Shown here: piece after piece, positions 35,426-44,621 of the stretch
Layout: every line of letters starts with the position of its first letter
How positions within the stretch are numbered: position 1 is the stretch's first letter
From: Paenibacillus periandrae
GTDB taxonomy: Bacteria > Bacillota > Bacilli > Paenibacillales > NBRC-103111
Direction of reading: 5' to 3'
NCBI RefSeq assembly: GCF_022458865.1
Contig: NZ_JAJNMU010000034.1
Span: 1 to 64,000 of the forward strand
DNA length: 64,000 nucleotides
Made by a program: the position numbers and the translations under genes
Notes under the pieces: generated by a model
The model's input: the letters and a program-made list of their open reading frames with translations, nothing else
What the model was told of the DNA's origin: nothing
Database searches by the model: none

Positions 35426-36564
35426 AGATGACGGTCCGCATGAAAATATTTGCTTATATGGTACTGCTCGTGCTCATTATAAGCTTCACTTTCTCTCTGA
35501 CAACGCAAGTCTATACAGCCGACTTGATCGATCAATTTCAAAGGGAACAAATCAATGCCGACTATTTGAGCGCCGCGCCCGAAGAGCAATTCGAAATCTT
35601 TAAATCTTATTTCCTTGGCAACACGCGGCTGGACGCACTGCTTCAAGCCACGCATGGCGCGCGGTTGCTCTTTTTTGGCGCGATCGGGTTGATTTTCAGT
35701 TTTTGGTTATCGGGGGTTCTGACCCACCCGCTCAAAAATCTTATAGCCGCCATAGAGCGCGTGGCGCAGGGTGACCTGAACGTCAAAGTACCTGTAGACA
35801 CGAAAGATGAGTATGGAAAAGTCGCTCAAACGTTCAATGATATGACGTTTCGCCTGCGTGAAGCCGAAGAAGCCCGAAGACGGTTGGTGGCTGATGTCGC
35901 TCACGAGCTTCGCACACCGCTGTCCGTTATGCAGCTTAAACTGGAAAATTATCAGCAGGCCGGTCATCATATCTCGCCGGAAATGCTGCTTCGGCTTCAT
36001 GACGAGGTCATCCGGCTCAACCAGCTTGTGGACGACCTTCATGTCTTATCGCTCGCCGAAGCGGGCCGGTTGTCGCTCGACCGCAAACCGCTCGATCTGA
36101 TTGCACACCTGGAACGAATCGTGGATGACGTGAGATACGAAGCGGAAGAAAACGGATTGGATATTCGCCTCTGTACGAATTCAAGACCGGTTACCATGAT
36201 GGTGGATGCGAGACGGATCACGCAGGTTTTCATTAATTTGCTGGCCAATGCGATTCGTTATACGCCTTGTGGAGGGAAGATTACGGTTAAAATCGAAGAC
36301 TGGGTCGTTGACCGGAATGCTTTCTTTGCGTGTGTCTCGGTGATCGACACCGGCATCGGAATACCCGCGGACGAGTTGCCTCACCTATTCGATCGATTTT
36401 ACCGCGTAGAAGAAGCGCGCTCGCGGCATACAGGCGGTACGGGGCTCGGATTATCCATCGTCCATCATTTTATAAGAGCCCACGGGGGCTTCATCCGCGT
36501 TGCGAGTCAGCCTGATGAAGGTACTATATTTACCGTATATCTGCCTAAAGGCAATGAAATTTAA
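35422..36564 (+). CDS. HAMP-domain sensor histidine kinase
   Basis: 380 residues. Membrane helices at about 8-30 and 82-102 flank a short (50-residue) extracytoplasmic loop. HAMP 100-152 (LTHPLKNLIAAIERVAQGDLNVKVP); HisKA with VAHELRTPLSVM (His161); HATPase_c with NLLANAIRYTP (N box), DTGIGIP (G1), FDRFYRVEEARSRHTGGTGLGLSIV (F/G2). The small sensor loop suggests membrane-stress or cell-envelope sensing. Co-translated with the upstream regulator. Confidence 0.9.
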   Translation: MKMTVRMKIFAYMVLLVLIISFTFSLTTQVYTADLIDQFQREQINADYLSAAPEEQFEIFKSYFLGNTRLDALLQATHGARLLFFGAIGLIFSFWLSGVLTHPLKNLIAAIERVAQGDLNVKVPVDTKDEYGKVAQTFNDMTFRLREAEEARRRLVADVAHELRTPLSVMQLKLENYQQAGHHISPEMLLRLHDEVIRLNQLVDDLHVLSLAEAGRLSLDRKPLDLIAHLERIVDDVRYEAEENGLDIRLCTNSRPVTMMVDARRITQVFINLLANAIRYTPCGGKITVKIEDWVVDRNAFFACVSVIDTGIGIPADELPHLFDRFYRVEEARSRHTGGTGLGLSIVHHFIRAHGGFIRVASQPDEGTIFTVYLPKGNEI

Positions 36565-37192
36565 AAAAATTGACAACTCCGGCGCAGAAACATGTAGGAA
36601 TTCCTCTTTACGATTGTCCCTGGGATCCGGTGTGCATATGCTGCTCATGATGATTATCGAAGCGATATTTATCAACCCTTATGCAGCCCCTAAAAGCCGA
36701 CCAACCATGCTAATAGAGGGGGCAAGTAAAAGTCCACTTGTCCGAGTTTGATTCGGTTACCTCAATATTGCTGCAGCCACACTAACAACAGTTTAAGGAC
36801 TACATACCCTAGTCCGCTGATCCGGACTGATTGTGACTTTACTGGGTTGGCATCTGATCAGTCTTCATTTGTGTTAAAGAAGAAAAAATTCAAATGGCTC
36901 TTACTTATTACAATGCACTTCGAGACAAGTTTCTTCTCGAATGGAAAGATTATAAGAATTATCGAACAACCCACATCGTTTCCATAGATGCTTTATCCGA
37001 GGAATGAGCGTGAAAGGGCACTTTTATTGAACCGAGCGGCTGAATGTGATTCTAGAACATCTGAATAATCATTTTTCAACCCTTTTGTCGATTAATGGGT
37101 TTCCCATTCGTCGTTATGGTAAGGGAAGAGTTAATGCAGCTTATACAGCTCTCTAAATTTTTCAACTACAAGTAGGGGGAATCCTATTTATA
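36565..37192. other. Gene-free stretch
   Basis: About 630 bases with no gene I can support. A 38-codon frame from ATG 36895 (MALTYYNALRDKFLLEWKDY) looks protein-like but ends at TGA 37006 and has no recognisable family. Confidence 0.4.
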
Positions 37193-37312
37193 TTGATTGT
37201 AAAGGCAACAGGGTATTCGGAAGCTAGAGTCAATCAAAACCGGGAACACAACGATGAAATGATTGCGTACAGGAAGTCATTGGCCAAAGGCCGGTGCGCT
37301 CCTGAATTCTCT
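37193..37312 (+). pseudogene. YciI/DGPF-family protein, N-terminal half
   Basis: AGTAGGGGGA precedes a TTG at 37193. It reads LIVKATGYSEARVNQNREHN, DEMIAYRKSLAKAGALL (the last codons after a one-base shift near 37290), the start of YciI-like (DGPF) proteins. Similarity stops at about 37312, where the sequence becomes the reverse complement of the same gene's 3' part. Confidence 0.7.
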
Positions 37313-37535
37313 TCGAGCTTTCATAATTCGATCTCGCACTCACCGCGTCCCGCCGGAACCGGCATCCGAAGCGCCTAATTCAGAGCCTCGAACTCCGTGT
37401 TCACTCGATTAGGGTATATTCCGCTATGAGCTCTTGATCTACTGGAAAAGGGCCTGGCCGTAACTCAAGCTCCCCGCCATGAGAAGGATACGATATTCTT
37501 ATTCCGGTTGATCTTGGCTGAAGCTCCTCTACTGC
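37313..37535 (-). pseudogene. YciI/DGPF-family protein, C-terminal half in inverted orientation
   Basis: Minus strand reads VEELQPRSTGIRISYPSHGG, ELELRPGPFPVDQELIAEYTLIE then, after a one-base shift near 37400, VNTEFEALN*ALRMPVPAGRGECEIEL*KLEENSG. The two stops sit where the family has tryptophan. GPFPV is the family DGPF region. Flipping 37313-37535 would restore one almost gap-free YciI reading frame with the plus-strand half. Confidence 0.7.
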
Positions 37536-37551
37536 ACTCTGAAAAAAACAA

Positions 37552-38058
37552 CATGAAATACACCACAGACAGTGAGATCGAGCTCGTCGCAAAACTCAAC
37601 CCACAAATAACGCAAGGAAAGCGAAAAAAGAAGACGAATTCGAGTTTAATAAGGATACGGGCATGTATGTGTGTAAAGCCGGTCATATGGCTATTCAGAA
37701 AGCGCGGCATGGAAAGAAACAGGGAGGAAAGAGCCGAACCGATACTTACTACTTTGATATAGAACAATGCAAGAGGTGTCCGTTTAAAGAGGGATGTTAC
37801 ACTGAAGGGTCAAAAAGTAAATCCTATTCGGTCAGCATAAAATCTGACGAGCACAAGGAACAAATGGCTTTCCAAGAAAGCGAGTACTTCAAAGAGAAAG
37901 CGAAGGAACGATACAAAATTGAAGCGAAGAACAGCGAACTTAAGCATAGACACGGGTATGATATAGCCACAGCCTCGGGTTTATTAGGCATGGAGATTCA
38001 AGCATCTGTGACCATATTCGCGGTTAATCTAAAGCGAATATTGAAGCTGATGATGTAA
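37552..38058 (+). pseudogene. IS1182-family transposase, C-terminal remnant
   Basis: TTDSEIELVAKLNPQITQGKR in one frame, a one-base shift near 37625, then DEFEFNKDTGMYVCKAGHMAIQKARHGKK and the zinc-binding CKRCPFKEGC. It continues MAFQESEYFKEKAKERYKIEAKNSELKHRHGYD and ends VNLKRILKLMM at 38056-38058. The N-terminal two thirds with most DDE residues are missing. Confidence 0.85.
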
Positions 38059-38088
38059 GAAATTAACTATACAGGTCTGTTTTAATAT

Positions 38089-38140
38089 AAAAAGAGGACC
38101 CAAATTCCAAATAACTGGGAATTGAAGTCCTTTTTTTATG
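38089..38140 (+). terminator. Terminator at the IS1182 right end
   Basis: AGGACCCAAATTCC and GGGAATTGAAGTCCT form a stem followed by seven Ts. Confidence 0.6.
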
Positions 38141-38292
38141 ATTACTTCTATACCGATCCGAAATACTTTAAGATTTTCAGCGGCCTCGGTACAAGCCGCT
38201 TAGCTCCTTTTTCATCCACATATTTACCTTTTCCAACACATGGATCTGTCCCGATCATCAACAATTGTTACTTTTGGGACAGCCTCATTTAC

Positions 38293-39198
38293 CTATTCCT
38301 TGTACTGATCCATGCTGTCTCGCAGAAGCTGGAGCACCATATCTCTCAGAGGGGGTGGGGATAGGACCTGTACATCGGGGCCGAAGCGGATCAGTTTCCG
38401 GGCCGTAAACGGAAACTCTTCCATCGGAACCGGGCCACTCCAATGACCGTCCGTAACCGTATAGAAAATTGGGTCGTCCTTGGCGAGGCGCGCACCAAAA
38501 GGGGAAAACCGAAGTAACACTTCGGCTGTCTCACGATTATCGGGAGTCTGCATCCACTCGGCGAGGGACGGGACTTCGAGATCAACCGTGCCAGTTCTCT
38601 TCACGTTTTGAATCCGATCCACCCGAAAGAGGAGCACCTTGTCCTCGTTACGAGCAGGCATGTACCAATAGCCGTTTTCGAAATATATGCCGAGGGGGTA
38701 CAATTTGTGCTCCTTTTCTCTTTTGGCGGACCTATAGACGATCCGGATTTCCTGCTTGGTGATCGCCGCCTCCAAAATTTCCGTCGTCCAGGGTGCAGGT
38801 TCATATAGCTGAATCATCCGGAAGGAGATGTGGCTGCGCATCTGATCGATGTTCGTCTGCACATCGGAAGGCAAGCTTCCGTAATACTGTACGGCCAGGT
38901 GGGAGCGAATCGCGTCAAACGGAAAATCGGGCACCTTTTCCAGTATTTCAAGCAACAAAAACAAGCCGAGCGCCTCGCTCCGGGTTAACTGCAACGGCGG
39001 CAGGATGCGATTCTCCAGCGCGCGGTATCCGCCATGGGCCCCTTGTTCGCTGTACAGTGGAAAACCGATTTGCTGCAGGTAATCCAGGTCGCGCTGGATG
39101 GTCCGAACCGAAACGTTAAAGCGTTCTGCCAGCTCGCGGGCCGTAAACTTCTTTCGGGAGTCGATGATCCGCATCATGATTAATCTCCGCTCGTTCAT
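38293..39198 (-). CDS. YafY-type HTH/WYL-domain transcriptional regulator
   Basis: 301 residues. HTH_11 at 1-60: FTARELAERFNVSVRTIQRDLDYLQQIGFPLYSEQGAHGGYRAL. WYL domain at about 140-215, with IRIVYRSA and YPLGIYFENGYWYMPARN, where the WYL-like signature reads WYMPA. A C-terminal extension (WCX) ends QVLSPPPLRDMVLQLL. Such proteins regulate adjacent genes in response to small or nucleic-acid ligands. Divergent from a RibD-like reductase pseudogene at 39273, the probable target. Higher GC than the surrounding debris. Confidence 0.85.
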   Translation of the reverse strand: MNERRLIMMRIIDSRKKFTARELAERFNVSVRTIQRDLDYLQQIGFPLYSEQGAHGGYRALENRILPPLQLTRSEALGLFLLLEILEKVPDFPFDAIRSHLAVQYYGSLPSDVQTNIDQMRSHISFRMIQLYEPAPWTTEILEAAITKQEIRIVYRSAKREKEHKLYPLGIYFENGYWYMPARNEDKVLLFRVDRIQNVKRTGTVDLEVPSLAEWMQTPDNRETAEVLLRFSPFGARLAKDDPIFYTVTDGHWSGPVPMEEFPFTARKLIRFGPDVQVLSPPPLRDMVLQLLRDSMDQYKE

Positions 39199-39272
39199 GG
39201 CATCCTCCTAAATGCGTCAATTTTTGTCGTAATTCTATTGTAACATACAGGATAGAAGGGAGCGATCAAGAA

Positions 39273-39550
39273 ATGGAAAACTCGAAAGTAGTATTGTATA
39301 TTGCGGTGAGTCTGGATGGTTACACTGCCCGTTCAGACGTGTCGGTGGACTGGCTGTTGGCGTCGAAGGCGATGGCGGGGACAACGGGGATGAGAAGTTT
39401 TACGATAACATCGGCGCGCTGATCATGGGCAGGCTTACGTATGATGAGGTGCTCAAACAATCGGACGATTTCCCGTATAAAATAAGGTTGGGCAGATTCG
39501 ATGAGAACCCACGCAGAAGAAATGCTTGTTGGAATTGCTCTGACGGATAG
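39273..39550 (+). pseudogene. Dihydrofolate reductase-like (RibD C-terminal) protein, frameshifted fragment
   Basis: AAGAAATGG start at 39273: MENSKVVLYIAVSLDGYTAR...VDWLL, then a one-base shift near 39365 into GVEGDGGDNGDEKFYDNIGALIMGRLTYDEVLKQSDDFPYK. It stops about 39550. Only the first 80 or so residues of a normal 180 are present. Confidence 0.75.
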
Positions 39551-39619
39551 CATCGTTAAAAAAATATCCTCTCTTATATTTATTAATATGACATAAGGTG
39601 ACGAAAGGAGTAAAAAATC

Positions 39620-40174
39620 ATGAGACGAAGAATAATTTTAGATTTAGCGGTTACTTTAGATGGATTTATTGAAGGGAAAAATGGTGAAGTCGATTGGTGC
39701 ATTATGGACTCTGAGCTGGGGTTTAATAATTTTTTAAATCAAATTGATACCATTTTATATGGAAGAAAAAGCTATGATTTATGGGGACAATTTACTCCGG
39801 GAATTGAACATACGGATTCTGAAAAAGAATTTTGGGAATTGGTTCATAGTAAAGAGAAATATGTGTTTTCCAGGACGCAAATGGGGACTGATAATAAAGC
39901 AATATTCATAAATGAGCGTATTCTTGAAGAAGTAAATGAATTAAAGAATAAGCCTGGTAAAGACATCTGGCTATATGGTGGAGCAAGTCTTATTACAACT
40001 TTTATCCATTTAGGACTTGTAGATGAATTTAGATTATCTGTTCACCCTGTGGTTTTGGGAGAAGGGAAACCGCTGTTTGTGGATATAAAACAGCGGTTGA
40101 ATTTAAAAATGGTTAATACAAGAACGTTCTCCTCAGGCGTCGTACAACTAATTTATCATTTGGATGGGAACTAA
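39620..40174 (+). CDS. Dihydrofolate reductase-family protein (RibD C-terminal fold)
   Basis: 184 residues with GTGACGAAAGGAG upstream. MRRRIILDLAVTLDGFIEGKNGEVDW, DTILYGRKSYDLWGQF, GKDIWLYGGASLITTFIHLGLVDEFRLSVHPVVLGEGKPLF: the usual YyaP/YwjB-like pattern, with the NADPH-binding GGASL. Substrate unknown; it is not the housekeeping DHFR. AT-rich, unlike the fragment just upstream, so not a simple duplicate. Ends at a hairpin. Confidence 0.8.
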   Translation: MRRRIILDLAVTLDGFIEGKNGEVDWCIMDSELGFNNFLNQIDTILYGRKSYDLWGQFTPGIEHTDSEKEFWELVHSKEKYVFSRTQMGTDNKAIFINERILEEVNELKNKPGKDIWLYGGASLITTFIHLGLVDEFRLSVHPVVLGEGKPLFVDIKQRLNLKMVNTRTFSSGVVQLIYHLDGN

Positions 40175-40189
40175 TTATATTTCACATTC

Positions 40190-40260
40190 CAATAAATGAA
40201 AAAGCGGCAAGTCTACGACTTTATTTTCTGGTCTTCGACCGCCGCTTATTCATTTATTGG
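40190..40260. terminator. Long inverted-repeat terminator
   Basis: AATAAATGAAAAAGCGGC (about 40191-40208) pairs with GCCGCTTATTCATTTATT (about 40241-40258). It serves as terminator for the gene at 39620. Confidence 0.6.
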
Positions 40261-40442
40261 GTTCAGTTTAAAACTTTGTTTTCGTCCCAGTTGCTCTGGC
40301 GAGTCTCACTACATCTTTAGCCTTCCAGGTGCCGAACAAACTTTATCTGCACGGAGAACATTCGTCTAATCATGACACCTGTTGTTATGATTCTTCAGTT
40401 ATACTGTGAAAGCTTAGAAAATAGAAATCGGAGGTTTAGTCT

Positions 40443-42719
40443 ATGGATGTCTATGATATCGTAATTGAAGGAGCACGCGAGAATAACCTGAAAAACGTGA
40501 ATGTCCGTATACCGAAGCGAAAAATCACAGTCTTCACCGGTGTCTCGGGTTCGGGAAAATCTTCCTTGGTATTCGACACCATAGGCGCCGAAGCTCAGAG
40601 GCAGCTCAACGAGACGTTTTCCGCATTCATCCGCAATCGGCTACCCCGGTTTAGTCAGCCGGATACCGATCTCATCGAGAACTTGTCTACGGCGGTAGTG
40701 ATCGATCAGAAAAGGCTCGGTGGCAACTCCCGTTCGACGGTCGGCACGATCACGGATATTTATGCGATGCTCCGGCTACTGTTCTCCAGAATCGGTAAAC
40801 CTTTTACCGGCAATTCGCATGTTTTCTCATTTAACGACCCAGCCGGCATGTGCCCGGAATGCTCCGGAGTCGGACAGGTGGTGCAGTTCGATGTGGACAA
40901 GCTGCTTGACAGGTCCAAATCGCTGAATGAAGGCGCAATCCTGTTCCCCGTATTTAAAGTAGGAAGTTGGTACTTGAATACGTATACTCATTCCGGCTTG
41001 TTCGACAACAACAAGCGGCTCGTCGACTATACGCCGGCAGACTGGGATACCCTCCTACACGGCAAAGAAAGCAAGATCGTATACCGAACCAAAGGCGGCG
41101 ATATTGAATCGGATTACGAAGGTCTGCTGCCCAAGCTCACCCGCCTGTATTTAAAACGGGACAGCAGTGAGCTGTCAGATGCCAAACGCGAAACCATTGA
41201 CCGCTTTCTATCCATTAGGGAGTGTAACCTTTGCGGGGGAAGCCGGCTTAATCAAGTGGCCTTGGGCTGCCGGATTAACGGATACAACATAGCCCAATGC
41301 GCGGGTATGGAGATTGGAGAGCTAATACGTATGATCGAATCCATTCGGGAACCCGTTGCCGGCCCGATGATTGACGGGATTCTGACCAGGCTGAACCATC
41401 TGGTCTCCATCGGTCTGGAGTATTTGAGTCTGGACCGAAAGACCGCAACTTTGTCGGGCGGGGAATCGCAGCGCATCAAGATGGTCCGTCATCTGAGCAG
41501 CAGTCTTACCGACATGATCTACATCTTCGACGAGCCGAGCGTCGGGCTGCATCCGCGGGATGTCCATCGTCTGAACGGTATGCTGCGCCAGCTCCGGGAC
41601 AAAGGGAATACCATACTCGTCGTCGAACATGACCGCGAAGTCATGGAGATCGCCGATTACATCATCGATGTCGGACCTCGTGCGGGAACCCGCGGCGGTG
41701 AAATCGTCTACGAAGGCGACTTTGCGGGCTTGCTCCGCGCGGATACCTTGACAGGACGGTACTTGAAGAAAAGTCTGCCTTTGAAAACTTCAACCAGGGT
41801 GCCCAAGGGTCGGATGACCGTAGCCGTCGTCAGCCTGCACAATCTGAATGATGTGACAGTCGATATACCCGTCGGTGTGCTGACCGTGGTAACGGGAGTA
41901 GCCGGCTCAGGCAAAAGTACGCTGATTAACGGAGCATTCCTGCCGTCGCAACCGGAAGCGATTGTCATTGATCAGACGGCCGTGGGCACGTCCATCCGCT
42001 CCAATCCGGCTACCTACACGGGGATGATGGACGAGATCCGCCGACTGTTCGCAGCAGCCAACAAGGTGAGCGCTTCCCTGTTCAGCTTCAACTCCAAGGG
42101 AGCCTGTTCCAACTGTCAGGGTCTTGGGATGATCTACACGGATTTGGCCTTTCTCGAGCCGGTAAGGACGACATGTGAAATTTGCGCGGGCAAGCGGTTC
42201 AGCGATGAAGTGTTGCAGTATAAGCTGAACGGAAAATCCATCAGCGACGTCCTCGCTATGACGGTACGGGAAGCTTCGGCATTCTTCAGTGGAAAGGAAC
42301 TGCTCCGTCAAATGCGGACGCTTGAGGATGTGGGACTCGGATACGTAACGCTGGGCCAGCCTCTGAGCACCTTGTCGGGCGGGGAATGCCAGCGCATCAA
42401 ATTGGCCGGGGAACTTCACAAGGAAGGCAGTCTCTATGTATTGGACGAGCCGACAACCGGACTGCATATGTCCGATATCTCTCGTCTGATGGACATTATG
42501 AACCGCTTGGTCGACGGGGGCAACACGGTGGTGGTCATCGAGCACAATCTGGATGTGATTAAGAGCGCGGATTGGATTATTGACATGGGTCCCGAAGGTG
42601 GCCATCGGGGTGGCCGAATTGTATTCGAAGGCACTCCAGTCCATCTTGCTGCTGCCGAGCATTCCATAACAGGGGCGTATTTGCGCAAAGCAGAAACTGG
42701 CCAGGGAGCATCTTCCTGA
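40443..42719 (+). CDS. Short UvrA paralogue (drug-resistance/UvrA2-like ABC ATPase)
   Basis: 758 residues with ATCGGAGGTTTAGTCT upstream. Two ABC modules: Walker A GVSGSGKSS (about 33-41) and GVAGSGKST (about 486-494); signatures LSGGESQRI (about 338) and LSGGECQRIKLA (about 646); Walker B IFDEPSVGLHP and VLDEPTTGLHM. Zinc-knuckle pairs CPECSGVGQ, CNLCGG, CSNCQGLG and CEICAGKR are kept. At 758 residues it lacks most of the UvrB-binding insertion of the 940-residue housekeeping UvrA, as in DrrC-like UvrA paralogues tied to resistance against DNA-binding drugs. Monocistronic. Confidence 0.85.
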   Translation: MDVYDIVIEGARENNLKNVNVRIPKRKITVFTGVSGSGKSSLVFDTIGAEAQRQLNETFSAFIRNRLPRFSQPDTDLIENLSTAVVIDQKRLGGNSRSTVGTITDIYAMLRLLFSRIGKPFTGNSHVFSFNDPAGMCPECSGVGQVVQFDVDKLLDRSKSLNEGAILFPVFKVGSWYLNTYTHSGLFDNNKRLVDYTPADWDTLLHGKESKIVYRTKGGDIESDYEGLLPKLTRLYLKRDSSELSDAKRETIDRFLSIRECNLCGGSRLNQVALGCRINGYNIAQCAGMEIGELIRMIESIREPVAGPMIDGILTRLNHLVSIGLEYLSLDRKTATLSGGESQRIKMVRHLSSSLTDMIYIFDEPSVGLHPRDVHRLNGMLRQLRDKGNTILVVEHDREVMEIADYIIDVGPRAGTRGGEIVYEGDFAGLLRADTLTGRYLKKSLPLKTSTRVPKGRMTVAVVSLHNLNDVTVDIPVGVLTVVTGVAGSGKSTLINGAFLPSQPEAIVIDQTAVGTSIRSNPATYTGMMDEIRRLFAAANKVSASLFSFNSKGACSNCQGLGMIYTDLAFLEPVRTTCEICAGKRFSDEVLQYKLNGKSISDVLAMTVREASAFFSGKELLRQMRTLEDVGLGYVTLGQPLSTLSGGECQRIKLAGELHKEGSLYVLDEPTTGLHMSDISRLMDIMNRLVDGGNTVVVIEHNLDVIKSADWIIDMGPEGGHRGGRIVFEGTPVHLAAAEHSITGAYLRKAETGQGASS

Positions 42720-42844
42720 CGGGATACACGGGCATATTCCGAAACGTCTTTATCTGTAAGGCACTCGATAACGATTTTAATCTGCGTAGACTTGAGCAGT
42801 ATTTGTCGATTGCATGGGACAGTGATGCAACATCTTTTGTCACG

Positions 42845-43130
42845 AAATCCGATTTGTGTGATGATCTCCAATCAAGAGTCGACGAAGTATCCACGGTTCC
42901 CATTATCAGACAAACCAAGTACCTCAACAACATGGTAGAGCAAGATCACCGGTTTTATACAAAAATTATCAGTCCCATACATGGTTTCAAATCGTTCCGG
43001 ACTGCTTTCAGCATTAAAGGGAATCAAGGCCATGTATATGATCAGAAAAGGATAGACCGAATGTACTCATCATTCGTTTGTCCTTTCAACAGTTGAACTG
43101 ATTCATGTACTATTTGGATTGGCAACATAG
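42845..43130 (+). pseudogene. IS6-family transposase, C-terminal remnant
   Basis: VPIIRQTKYLNNMVEQDHRFYTKIISPIHGFKSFRTA contains the third catalytic-residue region (YLNNxVEQDHR). After a shift near 43008 it reads LKGIKAMYMIRKG, and at 43100-43128 LIHVLFGLAT, the normal protein end. The first two thirds are missing. Confidence 0.75.
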
Positions 43131-43260
43131 TCAAACCAAGTTCTCTTGACCGCACCATACTTACATACCCGAAAAGCCTTGAATAGCAAGGATTATTTTC
43201 TTTTATTCCAAATTTGGGCGGTATTGTTTTTCTCTTCTTCAACAATTTCTTTTTTAATTG

Positions 43261-43287
43261 TGTCACATTCCGCCTCCCTTCCCCGTC
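43261..43287 (+). promoter_or_regulatory. ECF41-type promoter 1 (TGTCACA-N16-CGTC)
   Basis: TGTCACA at 43261-43267 and CGTC at 43284-43287, spaced exactly 16 bases: the published consensus for ECF41 sigma factors. It lies 33 bases before the FAD oxidoreductase, whose operon ends with the sigma gene itself, so it implies autoregulation. Confidence 0.8.
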
Positions 43288-43319
43288 ATACGGGTACAAA
43301 ATCGAAAGGGATGATTCCG

Positions 43320-44621
43320 ATGCTAAAATATGAAGTAGCAGTTGTGGGTGGAGGAATAGCAGGGTTAACGGCTGCAATCTATGCAGCAAAAGCGGGAAAA
43401 CAAACGATTGTGATTGAAAAACAGGATCGCTTAGGAGGTCGAGCCATTTCCAATAAGAAAAAGGGAGCTTACTTTAATTTAGGCGGGCATGCCTTGTATC
43501 ATGGAGATGCTCTTGCAACGTTCCGTGAATTGGGACTGAGTTTGCAAGGAAATCAACCTTCGATCAATGGGTATGGAATATGGAAAGGGAAATTACTTAC
43601 TATGCCTATGGGATTTAAATCCCTGTTCACCACTCCTCTCTTAACTTGGAAGGGTAAAATGGAGCTTGCCTCCTGGCTCACGAAATTAGGAAAACTGGAT
43701 ACCCACCGATATGATCAAATCAGTCTCCGTGAATGGGTCGAAGGAAATTTACATGATCTCATGGTGCGGAATTTATTCTACTCTTTACTGCGTACGGCAA
43801 GTTATGTGGTGGCACCTGATTTACAAGCTGCTGGTCCTGTATTAAAACAACTTCAAAATTCCCTTAAAGGTGTGTTGTATCTGGATCGAGGCTGGGGCGC
43901 AACGGTCGATGAATTAGAGAAAAAAGCAACGGACCATGGGGTAACATTTTTAAAGAAGAGCAAGGTTGTTTCTATTGATCATCACAACGGAATAGTGCAA
44001 CAGGTCGTTTGTGAAGACGGAACGAAAATACAGGCGAAAAATATTATCGTCACATCTCCGCCTGCGATCACTTGCCAACTGGTGCCCCATGCTGAAGCAA
44101 CCGCTCTTCACATTTGGAAAGAACAAGCGATTGAAATCACGGCTGCTTGTTTAGATGTAGCTTTGCGACGTCTGCCAAAACCGAAACAACAATTTGTTTA
44201 TGGAATTGATCAAACGGTCTTTCTCTCCAACCAGTCGCGTGCGGCTTATCTAAGTGAAGATGGGGCTCAAGTCATATCCGTTATTAAGTATCAAGGAAAT
44301 GGGGAGGATTCAGATAAGGAATTACAAGTGCTGGAACAAACCCTAGATTTGGTTCAACCGGGTTGGAAGGATGAATTGATTGTCAGTCAATACCTTCCAA
44401 AGATTACGGTTAGCTATGATTTTATGCATACGAAACGTCAAGAGAACCCAGGGCCCGCTGTCCCGGAAATTAAGGGGTTATATGTGGCAGGAGAATGGGT
44501 AACACATGGTGAATTATTGGTCGATGCCGCGACAGCAAGCGCCAAAAGAGCCGTACAACATATACTCTCGCAAGAGAGTAAGGAGAGAGGACACTTTCGT
44601 GAGCTTAGAGACATTATATAA
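43320..44621 (+). CDS. FAD-dependent phytoene-desaturase-like oxidoreductase
   Basis: 433 residues from ATG 43320 (GAAAGGG 9 bases upstream). Dinucleotide fold VAVVGGGIAGLTAAIYAAKAGKQTIVIEKQDRLGGRA (residues 5-42), the CrtI/amine-oxidase-type GGxx signature, and the C-terminal FAD motif GLYVAGEWVTHGELLVDAATASAKRA. The substrate is not a carotenoid by any evidence here. Overlaps the ECF sigma gene by 23 bases, so the two are co-translated. ECF41 sigma genes are typically next to oxidoreductases, carboxymuconolactone decarboxylases or epimerases. A truncated paralogue lies at 53765. Confidence 0.85.
   Translation: MLKYEVAVVGGGIAGLTAAIYAAKAGKQTIVIEKQDRLGGRAISNKKKGAYFNLGGHALYHGDALATFRELGLSLQGNQPSINGYGIWKGKLLTMPMGFKSLFTTPLLTWKGKMELASWLTKLGKLDTHRYDQISLREWVEGNLHDLMVRNLFYSLLRTASYVVAPDLQAAGPVLKQLQNSLKGVLYLDRGWGATVDELEKKATDHGVTFLKKSKVVSIDHHNGIVQQVVCEDGTKIQAKNIIVTSPPAITCQLVPHAEATALHIWKEQAIEITAACLDVALRRLPKPKQQFVYGIDQTVFLSNQSRAAYLSEDGAQVISVIKYQGNGEDSDKELQVLEQTLDLVQPGWKDELIVSQYLPKITVSYDFMHTKRQENPGPAVPEIKGLYVAGEWVTHGELLVDAATASAKRAVQHILSQESKERGHFRELRDII

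Noticed and set aside
36895-37008. 38-codon frame as a real small gene
   Set aside because: No ribosome binding site and no recognisable family; probably a remnant.
41907-42662. Long minus-strand frame (251 codons) inside the UvrA paralogue
   Set aside because: Shadow of a high-GC coding region; no start context and no family-like residues.
44506-44598. Upstream start of sigma factor 1 inside the oxidoreductase gene
   Set aside because: GTG 44599 has the SD (AAGGAGAGAGG) and begins directly with the sigma2 region as in its paralogue.
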